A DNA stretch of 6,113 bases from Candidatus Falkowbacteria bacterium CG1_02_41_21 (GTDB lineage Bacteria > Patescibacteriota > Patescibacteriia > Patescibacteriales > UBA12465), in the NCBI GenBank assembly GCA_001871235.1, contig MNUV01000008.1, positions 1 through 6,113 of the forward strand, read 5' to 3'. This document shows, piece by piece, positions 1 to 6,029 of the stretch. The notes below the pieces were generated by a model. It saw nothing but the letters and a program-made list of their open reading frames with translations, searched no databases and was not told the DNA's origin. Position numbers and translations under genes: made by a program. Position 1 is the stretch's first letter. Each line of letters begins with the position of its first letter.

Positions 1-106
1 TGATTTTCTGAGCTAAGACCGGCCAACCATACCATTCCTCCAAATCCGTCCTGATTTTCTTTAAAGTGAGGCCATGAAGCGGATTGTTTGATTTTATGGC
101 AATCAT
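1..106 (-). CDS. VF530/DUF2132 family small protein, N-terminal part (truncated by window edge)
   Basis: The minus strand is open from an ATG at 106 to the window edge, giving 35 codons and no stop. The peptide contains NNPLHGLTLKK at residues 7-17, then a segment ending EEWYGWPVLAQKI. This is the characteristic start of the VF530 (DUF2132) family, whose members are about 65-80 residues and begin with an NPLHG-TLE..L..YGW pattern. The family has been proposed to bind DNA on structural grounds, but its function is not established. The gene lies 18 nt downstream of the exporter-like gene, in the same frame as that gene's stop codon, so it is probably the last or next gene of the same transcript. 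No Shine-Dalgarno sequence precedes the ATG, and it is the only start codon after the upstream stop. The conserved C-terminal half is off the window, so completeness cannot be judged. Confidence 0.8.
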   Translation of the reverse strand, partial: MIAIKSNNPLHGLTLKKIRTDLEEWYGWPVLAQKI

Positions 107-124
107 ATATAATTTATTTACGAA

Positions 125-1045
125 TTAAAATTTCAAAACATATTGGATGAAAAGCCCGGCCAAAACACTGCTGCCGAACAATAATCCAATAATTTTACCA
201 ACTTGCCACCTATTCTTTTCTTCTTGGAATAAAACTAAAATCCCCAGTCCCCCGCTGGCGCACAATCCGGCAATAACCGAACCATAAGTAATCACACCCT
301 TTAAATATAATTCGGTAATACCCACCGAAGCGGCACAATTAGGTATCAGGCCAAATAAAGCGGCCAAGAATGGTTGCCAAAAACTATGATTCAAAAAAAT
401 CGTAGCCAACGCCTCATCACCAAATCTGAAAAAAGCTAAATTAATTAAAAAAGAAATTGTCAAAATAAAAACAAAAATTTTAGCGGTATGAATTATAGGA
501 TGAAAAAATATTTGCTCCAGATTGAATTTCCGCGCCGAACTGCTAACATTATGGCCGCAACAGGCGGTTTCATCCAGAACCGCTTGGTGATTATGCCCCG
601 CCTCATCCCGACCATGATTATAGGCCTCGATGTGTTTTAATGTTTGGCGATTACTTTTTCGAAAAATAAGATCTAAAGAATAACCGAACACCACAGCGAT
701 AATAATTTTAGTAATGACCAGCGGCCAAATAATTCTGATCTTATCCGGTTGAGACAAAATAATCGGAATCGCCTCATCGGAAGTCGCCAAATAAACCGCC
801 ATTAGAGTCCCGATGGTAGCTAGTCTTTGGGTATATAAGGCGGTGGCCACGACGGAAAAGCCGCATTGCGGTAAGCTGCCGACCAAAGCTCCCACCGCCG
901 GCCCGGCTGAGCCTGATTTTTGGACTCCCTCTCTAATCCTATTACCAAAGCGATATTCAATTAATTCAATGCCGATATAAACAATCAACAAAAATGGGAT
1001 CATTTTAAGAGTGTCCATTAAGGCCTCAATAAAGACTTCAAACAT
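125..1045 (-). CDS. ArsP_2/DUF2899-like heavy-metal (arsenic or manganese) exporter, integral membrane protein
   Basis: This 306-residue protein is highly hydrophobic, with about eight membrane segments (near residues 14-30, 45-70, 74-97, 105-127, 187-206, 222-243, 250-272 and 284-303). Two halves repeat the same pattern: GSLPQCGFSV at 57-66 and GLIPNCAASV at 232-241, each a Pro-x-Cys in a membrane segment followed by a polar, small-residue-rich helix. That layout matches the putative heavy-metal exporter family ArsP_2 (DUF2899), annotated variously as arsenic efflux protein or putative manganese transporter. The substrate is not known from sequence. Between the halves (about 131-186) is a hydrophilic loop with H138, H144, H151, H153, C162, C163 and H165, plausible for metal binding. 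The gene starts 33 nt after the helicase stop and probably shares its transcript. A TATTAT hexamer lies 8 nt before the ATG, and there is no Shine-Dalgarno site. Family assignment is fairly secure; substrate is inference. Confidence 0.8.
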   Translation of the reverse strand: MFEVFIEALMDTLKMIPFLLIVYIGIELIEYRFGNRIREGVQKSGSAGPAVGALVGSLPQCGFSVVATALYTQRLATIGTLMAVYLATSDEAIPIILSQPDKIRIIWPLVITKIIIAVVFGYSLDLIFRKSNRQTLKHIEAYNHGRDEAGHNHQAVLDETACCGHNVSSSARKFNLEQIFFHPIIHTAKIFVFILTISFLINLAFFRFGDEALATIFLNHSFWQPFLAALFGLIPNCAASVGITELYLKGVITYGSVIAGLCASGGLGILVLFQEEKNRWQVGKIIGLLFGSSVLAGLFIQYVLKF

Positions 1046-1078
1046 ACTGATAAATAATAACTAAATAAGCTAATTTAA

Positions 1079-2377
1079 TTATAACAAACTCCCCTGTTTT
1101 TTATAAGCCTTAGGCAAAATATTGTCTTTGGCTTGCCGCGACAAGGCTAACAGCTCTTGGTCATAAGCCGATACTTGCGGATCAAGCTTATAAGCCATGT
1201 CATTAATTCCCAATAAATATAGGCCATCCAAGCTAGTCAGGCGCGATAAGGCCACATAGCCCATGCCATAACCGAAAGAACGGCTCAAATCAATTTCAGC
1301 CATCTCCAAAGTCATTCCCTGGCTCTTATGAACAGTGATGGCCCAAGCTAAACGCAGCGGGATTTGAGTGATTTTGGCTAAAATCTTATGCTCATCATCA
1401 ATAGCCCAACTATCGGGCGTCACTAAAATTTCTGAACCGGAATGCAAACGAACCAGAGGAAAATTATTTTCGTCAAAATCAACCACTACCCCCATGCTGC
1501 CGTTGACATAAATCACTTGATCGTCTTTAAACTTATTCTTCACAAACATTACCAGCGCCCCTTTCTTTAAAACTAAATTCTCCGGCGCCAAACAATTTTT
1601 TTTTAAAGACTCCACCAATTTTTTCTCGCCCTCACCGGTCAAATGATAAGTAAATTCCGGAGCGGCAATCTTGGCCAGCTCAACGTTATTAATAAAATCA
1701 ACGTCAACATTATGAGTAAATAATCTGACCGGCTTAATGGCGGATTTTGGCGTTTGATTCATCCGCCCCGTTAATAATTTAACTACCTCCGGACCAACTT
1801 GGGCTTGCCGAAAACTTTGTAAAATCTGAGTCAGCCTTTTATCATTCTGCCGATGCTGTTCATCCAAATAACAAACGCGCAGATCCATCTCCGACCAAAC
1901 ATTAGACTTATAGACAAACTCGGCCGCGACCCCGCCTTTAGATATCGGCGGCAGTTGAAAAAAATCTCCCGATAATACAATTTGGATGCCGCCAAAAGGT
2001 AAGGAATTCTTTTTGCCGGCTTGACATACCTGGTCAATCAGATCCAGACGATGAGCCTGGAGCATGGAAATTTCATCAATTATTAAAACCTCAGTCTGGC
2101 TAAATTGTTTTTTTAAATAATTTTTTTTGGTGAGGGCCTGGATGTCTCTTGGGCTTAAATGATCCTTGATTCCGATTCCGGCCCAGGAATGAATAGTCCG
2201 ACCGCCGATATGCGTGGCCGCAATACCGGTCGAGGCGGTAACCGCCACCCTAATCTGCTTCTTTTTTAAGTAAGCAGTATACTTATTCAACAAAAAAGTC
2301 TTACCGCTTCCGGCCGGACCGGTTAACAGCACATTATGACCCGCTTCTAATATGGCCAGAGCCTCTTTTTGCTTCAT
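1079..2377 (-). CDS. Pif1-like SF1B DNA helicase
   Basis: From ATG at 2377 the product is 432 residues. It carries the SF1B helicase motifs in order: Walker A GPAGSGKT (20-27), motif Ia TASTGIAA (47-54), Walker B DEIS (101-104), motif III GDFFQLPP (137-144), LDEQHRQ (171-177), motif V TVHKSQGMTL (348-357) and motif VI VALSRLTSLDGL (375-386). This is the compact Pif1/RecD2-like ATPase that unwinds DNA 5' to 3', probably cytoplasmic and acting in replication or repair of structured DNA. The frame stays open upstream to an ATG at 2470, but that 31-residue extension is not helicase-like, crosses the divergent promoter and overlaps the ABC-F start by 26 nt. I therefore chose the start just before the conserved ALAILEAGHNVLLTG segment. 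A TATACT hexamer lies 9 nt before this ATG; there is no Shine-Dalgarno site. First gene of the leftward cluster. Confidence 0.93.
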   Translation of the reverse strand: MKQKEALAILEAGHNVLLTGPAGSGKTFLLNKYTAYLKKKQIRVAVTASTGIAATHIGGRTIHSWAGIGIKDHLSPRDIQALTKKNYLKKQFSQTEVLIIDEISMLQAHRLDLIDQVCQAGKKNSLPFGGIQIVLSGDFFQLPPISKGGVAAEFVYKSNVWSEMDLRVCYLDEQHRQNDKRLTQILQSFRQAQVGPEVVKLLTGRMNQTPKSAIKPVRLFTHNVDVDFINNVELAKIAAPEFTYHLTGEGEKKLVESLKKNCLAPENLVLKKGALVMFVKNKFKDDQVIYVNGSMGVVVDFDENNFPLVRLHSGSEILVTPDSWAIDDEHKILAKITQIPLRLAWAITVHKSQGMTLEMAEIDLSRSFGYGMGYVALSRLTSLDGLYLLGINDMAYKLDPQVSAYDQELLALSRQAKDNILPKAYKKQGSLL

Positions 2378-2444
2378 AGCTTTAACAGTATAGTATAATA
2401 TTTGCAAAATATCTATTATTACGCTTAAATTAATAATATTAACT
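2378..2444. promoter_or_regulatory. divergent promoter region between helicase and ABC-F genes
   Basis: This 67-nt AT-rich gap separates two divergently transcribed genes and must contain both promoters unless they lie inside coding sequence. On the plus strand a perfect TATAAT lies at 2394-2399, about 45 nt before the ABC-F ATG, with only a poor -35 (TTGCTT at 2369-2374, 19-nt spacing). A weaker TAATAT at 2434-2439 is 5 nt before that ATG. On the minus strand TATACT occurs twice, overlapping (2397-2392 and 2392-2387). The nearer copy has a 4/6 -35 match (TAGATA) 17 nt upstream and ends 9 nt before the helicase ATG. The two opposed -10 elements overlap around 2394-2397. The hexamers are seen; their use as promoters is inference in a very AT-rich stretch. 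Confidence 0.45.
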
Positions 2445-4193
2445 ATGCCCATACTTCTCCAGGTCAACAACTTAAGTAAAAGCTATAGCGGCCAGACGGT
2501 TTTCTCCGGCCTGACTTTTACCGTCTCTTCCAAACAAAAAATTGGAGTAATCGGCCGAAACGGCGCCGGCAAATCTACCCTTTTCAAAATACTGACCGCT
2601 GAGGAAACGGCCGATGCCGGACAAATCATGCTGGGCAGTGAGACGCGAATCGGATATTTGAAACAAGAGGAAATATTTGAGCCAACCGAAACTACTTTAG
2701 ACTATCTCCGTCGAACCAGTGGCCGAGCCGATTGGACTATCAAAAAACTGGCGGCTAAGTTTCAATTAAACGAAAACGAGTTAAATAATCCGGCTCATAA
2801 CCTTTCTGGCGGTTGGCGAATGCGGCTAAAATTAACCGGGATGTTGCTGACCGAACCGAATCTTTTTCTGTTGGACGAACCGACTAATTACTTAGACTTA
2901 AATACCTTGCTACTTTTAGAAAATTACCTGAAATCATACCCGGGCAGTTTTTTAATTATCTCCCATGATCGCGAATTCCTTAAAAGAACCTGTAGCGAAA
3001 CTTTAGATATCTCCGCCGGCAGTTGCTATCATTATCCGGGAAATATTGAAGCCTATCTGGCTTTCAAGGAACAGAAATTGATAACCCTCATTAGAGCCAA
3101 TGAGAGTTTAGACCGCCAACAGAAACATATGCAAGAATTTGTGGACCGCTTCTGCTCTAAAGCTTCCAAGGCCAAACAAGCTCAGGCCCTAATCAGAAAA
3201 ATTAATAAGATGGAAAATAAAAGAATCACGATTGAACATCGGGCCGGCATTACCAGAATCAGCATTCCGCCGACGATTAAGCGCCAAAATTTAGCGCTAA
3301 GAACCAATGACTTAGCAATCGGTTATAACCAGCAAGCTCTGGCGGCCGAGATTAATCTTGATTGTCGCGCCGGTGAAAAAATAGCCATTTTAGGCTTAAA
3401 TGGTCAAGGAAAAACTACCTTAGTTAGAACCTTGGCCGGATTCTTACCGAGTGTCGCCGGTTCTTTCCATTTCTCGGCCGGCAGTAAAATCGCCTATCAC
3501 GGTCAAGAGATAATTAACGCCCTACCGGACAAAGAACAAGTCGGAACTTATTTAAGGCGCCTGGCTTCCGCCGAAATAAAAACTGAAGCTGTCCTTAAGA
3601 TGGCCGGAGATTTTCTCTTTAGAGACGAGGAACTTAAAAAATCAATCGGGGTTTTATCCGGTGGCGAGAAATCCCGATTATTGTTAGCCGGCCTATTATT
3701 ATCCAAACCCGATATTTTTATCCTGGATGAGCCAACCTGCCATTTAGATTTTGAAACGACCGAAGCACTCGGTTCCGCCCTGCAAAAATTTAACGGCACC
3801 GTTTTGTTCGCCAGTCATGACCGAACTTTCACCAACTTGCTAGCCACCGGACTGGTGGAAATAAACCATGGGCGAGCCAAACGCCGCGCTGAAAGTTATG
3901 AAGAATATGTAAGCGAACTAACGAAACAATTGACTCAAGATATTAATGAGCAAAATAATATCAATTACAAAAATATCGAAGCGAAAGATAAATATTTAGA
4001 GAAAAAAATCAATCAGAAAAAAATCAAAAATTTAGAAAAAGAACTGGAGAAGTTAAAAAATCAAGAAAAACAATTGATTGATTACTTCTATCAAAATCCT
4101 AATAACTATGATCTGGCCAAAGTAAAAGAGCTGGAAGAGATTAAGAAAAATATAAAACAACAAGAAGGGGAATGGTTCCAATTGAATATTTAA
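2445..4193 (+). CDS. ABC-F family ATPase (YheS/Uup-like ribosome-associated protein)
   Basis: This 582-residue soluble protein has two ABC ATPase domains and no membrane segment. Domain 1 has Walker A GRNGAGKST (37-45), signature LSGGW (120-124), Walker B LFLLDEP (140-146, catalytic E145) and switch H174. Domain 2 has GLNGQGKTT (317-325), LSGGE (404-408), IFILDEP (424-430, E429) and H458. The charged helical linker at about 212-258 (RANESLDRQQKHMQEFVDRF...KAKQAQALIRKINKME) matches the P-site-tRNA-interacting arm of ABC-F proteins, which bind the ribosomal E site and relieve stalling. Residues about 495-578 form a Lys/Glu/Asn-rich coiled coil like the C-terminal domain of Uup/YheS relatives. 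One oddity is DEPTCHLD (428-435) in domain 2, where nearly all ABC-F proteins have DEPTNHLD. The ATG at 2445 immediately precedes the first ABC strand and has no Shine-Dalgarno site. The gene stands alone, between a divergent promoter and a terminator. Confidence 0.95.
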   Translation: MPILLQVNNLSKSYSGQTVFSGLTFTVSSKQKIGVIGRNGAGKSTLFKILTAEETADAGQIMLGSETRIGYLKQEEIFEPTETTLDYLRRTSGRADWTIKKLAAKFQLNENELNNPAHNLSGGWRMRLKLTGMLLTEPNLFLLDEPTNYLDLNTLLLLENYLKSYPGSFLIISHDREFLKRTCSETLDISAGSCYHYPGNIEAYLAFKEQKLITLIRANESLDRQQKHMQEFVDRFCSKASKAKQAQALIRKINKMENKRITIEHRAGITRISIPPTIKRQNLALRTNDLAIGYNQQALAAEINLDCRAGEKIAILGLNGQGKTTLVRTLAGFLPSVAGSFHFSAGSKIAYHGQEIINALPDKEQVGTYLRRLASAEIKTEAVLKMAGDFLFRDEELKKSIGVLSGGEKSRLLLAGLLLSKPDIFILDEPTCHLDFETTEALGSALQKFNGTVLFASHDRTFTNLLATGLVEINHGRAKRRAESYEEYVSELTKQLTQDINEQNNINYKNIEAKDKYLEKKINQKKIKNLEKELEKLKNQEKQLIDYFYQNPNNYDLAKVKELEEIKKNIKQQEGEWFQLNI

Positions 4194-4217
4194 AAAGCCC
4201 TATCTCCAGGGCTTTTT
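4192..4217. terminator. bidirectional rho-independent terminator
   Basis: A perfect 10-bp inverted repeat, AAAAAGCCCT (4192-4201) and AGGGCTTTTT (4208-4217), encloses a 6-nt loop. The GC core is followed by a T-run on the plus strand, and by symmetry on the minus strand as well. The left arm begins inside the TAA stop codon of the ABC-F gene (4191-4193). The convergent phosphoribosyltransferase gene ends at 4239, 21 nt away, so one hairpin can terminate both transcripts. Confidence 0.92.
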
Positions 4218-4238
4218 CTATTTAAACCAAATGCGACG

Positions 4239-4874
4239 TCATTTTTTTAACAGAGCGATTACTTCTTCATCGGAAACCTGAAGAAATTTCTGATAATAGG
4301 AGCCGACTGCCCCCATAAAAAACTGCGGAATATCCAGGAAAATAGCCTCATCCACTTCCGCCCTGATTTTATCGGCCGTCTCCCTCGGAGACACTGGAAT
4401 GGCCACAATAATCTTTTTCGGTTTTTGGGTTTTAACCTCCTGAATGGCCGCTAATAACGTTAATCCGGTAGCTGCGCCATCGTCAACGATAATAACCACT
4501 TTATCTTTCGGATTTATAACGGGTTGGCCGGCTAAATAAATTTTTTGGCGATTTAATAACTTGTCTTTTTGTTTGGCCATCTCCTCTTTCAGCCAATTCT
4601 TATCAACCGAATTAAACTCAAATTCATTGGTGACCAATTGACCGCCCAAAGAAATAGCTCCAATGGCATATTCCGGATTAAGAGGATGGCCAAGCTTGCT
4701 AACCAGGATTATTCCTAAGGGTAAATTTAATTTATCAGCAATTTCTCGACCTAGGACCACCCCGCCTCGCGGCAAAGCTAAAATAACGGCGTCTGGTTGG
4801 GCATAAGGTTCTAAACTTTCGACCAACTGACGACCAGCCTCTTCTCGATCAATAAATAAAGCTTCTCCGGACAT
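4239..4874 (-). CDS. phosphoribosyltransferase-family protein (COG1926-like)
   Basis: The 211-residue product is a type I phosphoribosyltransferase fold. It has the N-terminal ALPRGGVVLG segment (33-42) common to the predicted phosphoribosyltransferases of COG1926. The PRPP-binding loop VVIIVDDGAATGLT spans 126-139, with the paired acidic residues D131 and D132. A C-terminal FMGAVGSYYQKF segment (186-197) is followed by SDEEVIALLKK, as is usual for this group. The acceptor base or other substrate is unknown, and members are mostly uncharacterised. No signal peptide or membrane helix is visible, so it should be cytoplasmic. The ATG at 4874 lies 2 nt after the PEBP stop codon, so the two are probably cotranscribed and translationally coupled; no Shine-Dalgarno site is present. 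The stop is TGA, evidence for the standard code. The gene ends next to the shared terminator. Confidence 0.9.
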   Translation of the reverse strand: MSGEALFIDREEAGRQLVESLEPYAQPDAVILALPRGGVVLGREIADKLNLPLGIILVSKLGHPLNPEYAIGAISLGGQLVTNEFEFNSVDKNWLKEEMAKQKDKLLNRQKIYLAGQPVINPKDKVVIIVDDGAATGLTLLAAIQEVKTQKPKKIIVAIPVSPRETADKIRAEVDEAIFLDIPQFFMGAVGSYYQKFLQVSDEEVIALLKK

Positions 4875-4876
4875 AT

Positions 4877-5410
4877 TTAATGGCTATAAGTTCCGATTAA
4901 AATAGCTTGGTCCAAAATATGACCGGCCATAGCCGGCAGCAATTCCGGCTTCCTAGTAGTCGTGGGTAAATTTAATATAGCGTCTAGCGCGTAAACCTTA
5001 AACTGATAACGATGAGTACCCGCTGGCGGACATGGGCCGCCATAACGATTATCACCAAAATCATTTAACCCGATGACGCCATCCAGCGGAATACTATCAG
5101 CTTCAATTGAAGTTATCTGGGGACTAATATTCCAAACCAACCAATGAGTCCAATCACCCGCCGGAGCATCCGGGTCATCGACCAACAAAACTAAGCTTTT
5201 AGCCTTCGCCGGCACCTCTTTTGTTTCCAAGGGGGGATTAACATCTCGACCGCGACAACCATAAATATCCGGAATAACTTGGCCGGCGGCAAAAGCTGAA
5301 CTGCTGATAATCATATTCTTATGGTTTTTTTGGAAATTATTATCAGGCGAGGAAACCTTGGTTTGGAATTTATAAATCTGATAAATAGCTCCAACCGAAA
5401 TAATTACCAA
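4877..5410 (-). CDS. YbhB/YbcL-type PEBP (Raf kinase inhibitor-like) protein with N-terminal membrane anchor; start uncertain
   Basis: The conserved core begins at residue 33 (MIISSSAFAAGQVIP) and has the PEBP signatures DDPDAP (78-83), WTHW with H89, and GGPCPPAGTHRY (124-135). These form the small anion-binding pocket of the phosphatidylethanolamine-binding protein family; the physiological ligand of bacterial members is not settled. Ahead of the core are a hydrophobic segment and a polar linker, suggesting a protein tethered outside the membrane. The coordinates given use a TTG start at 5410, which has a perfect TATAAT (5423-5418) 7 nt upstream but cuts into the hydrophobic segment. The frame remains open to a TGA at 5452-5450 and encodes RRAKFKKIIIIF before the TTG, a fine signal anchor, yet contains no ATG, GTG or TTG. 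An internal ATG at 5314 would give a 145-residue cytoplasmic form. It precedes the phosphoribosyltransferase by 2 nt. Confidence 0.85.
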   Translation of the reverse strand: MVIISVGAIYQIYKFQTKVSSPDNNFQKNHKNMIISSSAFAAGQVIPDIYGCRGRDVNPPLETKEVPAKAKSLVLLVDDPDAPAGDWTHWLVWNISPQITSIEADSIPLDGVIGLNDFGDNRYGGPCPPAGTHRYQFKVYALDAILNLPTTTRKPELLPAMAGHILDQAILIGTYSH

Positions 5411-5460
5411 AAAAATTATTATAATTTTTTTAAATTTTGCCCGTCGATATCATCAATCAT
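5411..5460 (-). other. candidate upstream initiation region of the PEBP gene with slippery A-run
   Basis: An ATG at 5460 opens a short frame, MIDDIDGQNLKKL then TAA at 5421-5419. In that frame it reads through two overlapping, correctly phased slippery heptamers, T TTA AAA (5434-5428) and A AAA AAA (5431-5425). A -1 shift, or one extra A in the seven-A run, would join it to the PEBP frame, giving MIDDIDGQNLKK-IIIIFLVIISVG and a protein of about 194 residues. A TATAGT hexamer (5472-5467) ends 6 nt before this ATG. The sequence facts are seen; frameshifting, transcriptional slippage, a sequencing indel or an unusual start codon are all unproven alternatives. Confidence 0.3.
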
Positions 5461-5526
5461 ACTGCGACTATAACATTACCCCGCCTATAAGAATATTACG
5501 CCCGGAAACAATATTTTCTTCAAATT

Positions 5527-5562
5527 AAAAAACATCGCTGACTCTAAAATAATATGGGCGAT
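5527..5562 (-). terminator. possible weak terminator after the cupredoxin gene
   Basis: On the minus strand, ATCGC (5562-5558) and GCGAT (5538-5534) can pair across a 19-nt loop, and six T residues follow (5532-5527). The position, 14 nt past the cupredoxin stop, suits a terminator, but the stem is only 5 bp and the loop is large, so this may be chance. The rest of the 165-nt gap (5411-5575) shows no other gene. Confidence 0.25.
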
Positions 5563-5575
5563 AGCTGCGACCCAT

Positions 5576-5938
5576 TTATTGCACTATAATCTGACCGCCC
5601 ATGAAGGTATTATAAAAACAAAAGTAGGGGAAAATTCCCGGATCATTAAAGGTAAAAGAAAAACTTTGCCCGGGACTTAATTTTTCCGAATTAAAAGTCG
5701 GCGATTTAATTCGATGCAAAGTGGTATCATTATTTGTCCAAACAATTGTTGTCCCCCGTTTAACCGTTATAAAATCAGGTATAAAAGTAAAATCCCGAAT
5801 ATCCACATTAACGATATCGGCAGTCGTGGTCGATACCGAATTAGAAGAAACGACGGGTTGGGCAATTTTAGCCGTCCCGCAACCGCTGATAATTAAAGTG
5901 ACGGTTAAAATTGATAATAAACCAATAATTTTATTCAT
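5576..5938 (-). CDS. cupredoxin-domain lipoprotein with altered copper site
   Basis: This 120-residue protein starts with a lipoprotein signal peptide: MNK, a hydrophobic stretch, and lipobox ISGC with the lipidated Cys at 20. A Ser/Thr-rich linker (about 31-41) follows, then a plastocyanin-like domain (about 43-120). Family features include WTNNDTTLH with copper-ligand His75, the LSPGQSFSFTF strand (87-97) and the C-terminal YFCFYNTFMGG loop with ligands Cys107 and Met113. In the usual C-x2-H-x2-M loop the middle position is His; here it is Asn110 (codon AAT, one base from CAT). The protein is therefore expected on the outer face of the membrane, but may bind copper weakly or differently, or not act in electron transfer. 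No partner redox gene is in view. There is no Shine-Dalgarno site before the ATG. The fold and lipobox are clear; the role is inference. Confidence 0.88.
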   Translation of the reverse strand: MNKIIGLLSILTVTLIISGCGTAKIAQPVVSSNSVSTTTADIVNVDIRDFTFIPDFITVKRGTTIVWTNNDTTLHRIKSPTFNSEKLSPGQSFSFTFNDPGIFPYFCFYNTFMGGQIIVQ

Positions 5939-6029
5939 AATACAAATTAGTTCTAATTAAATCTTATTTATATTCTAACAAAATAACCCCGAAATTACCA
6001 TATTTTTATTCCCCCAGAAATTAATCATT
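5939..6029 (-). promoter_or_regulatory. upstream region of the cupredoxin gene
   Basis: This AT-rich stretch should carry the cupredoxin promoter. The best -10 candidate on the minus strand is TAGAAT (5977-5972, 5 of 6), 33 nt before the ATG, with a poor -35 (TGGTAA at 6000-5995). A weaker TAATTT (5949-5944) is 5 nt before the ATG. I see no operator-like palindrome or riboswitch. Confidence 0.3.

Noticed and set aside
2378..2470. 31-residue N-terminal extension of the helicase from ATG 2470
   Set aside because: It lacks helicase similarity, spans the divergent promoter region and overlaps the ABC-F start; the ATG at 2377 just before the conserved N-terminus fits better.
3548..3799. Minus-strand frame of 83 codons inside the ABC-F gene (also 2472-2666)
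   Set aside because: Antisense shadow of a strongly conserved ATPase gene.
4239..4241. Possible TGA recoding (as in TGA=Gly lineages)
   Set aside because: The TGA here falls exactly at the usual C-terminus of the phosphoribosyltransferase family, and no conserved gene in the window reads through a TGA.
5459..5571. Near-identical ATACTGCGAC (5459-5468) and ATAGCTGCGAC (5561-5571) flanking the gap between the cupredoxin and PEBP genes
   Set aside because: About ten matched bases with an indel, only two copies, and no mobile element between them; not enough for a repeat or attachment-site call.
5721..5960. Plus-strand open frames opposite the cupredoxin gene (also 5714-5896)
   Set aside because: They are antisense to a clear lipoprotein gene and their translations show no recognisable domain or initiation signal.
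5978..6001. Minus-strand mini-frame MVISGLFC preceded by a GGGGGAA run, a possible leader peptide of the cupredoxin gene
   Set aside because: Only eight codons, and the G-run is the only SD-like sequence in a window whose real genes use none; probably chance.
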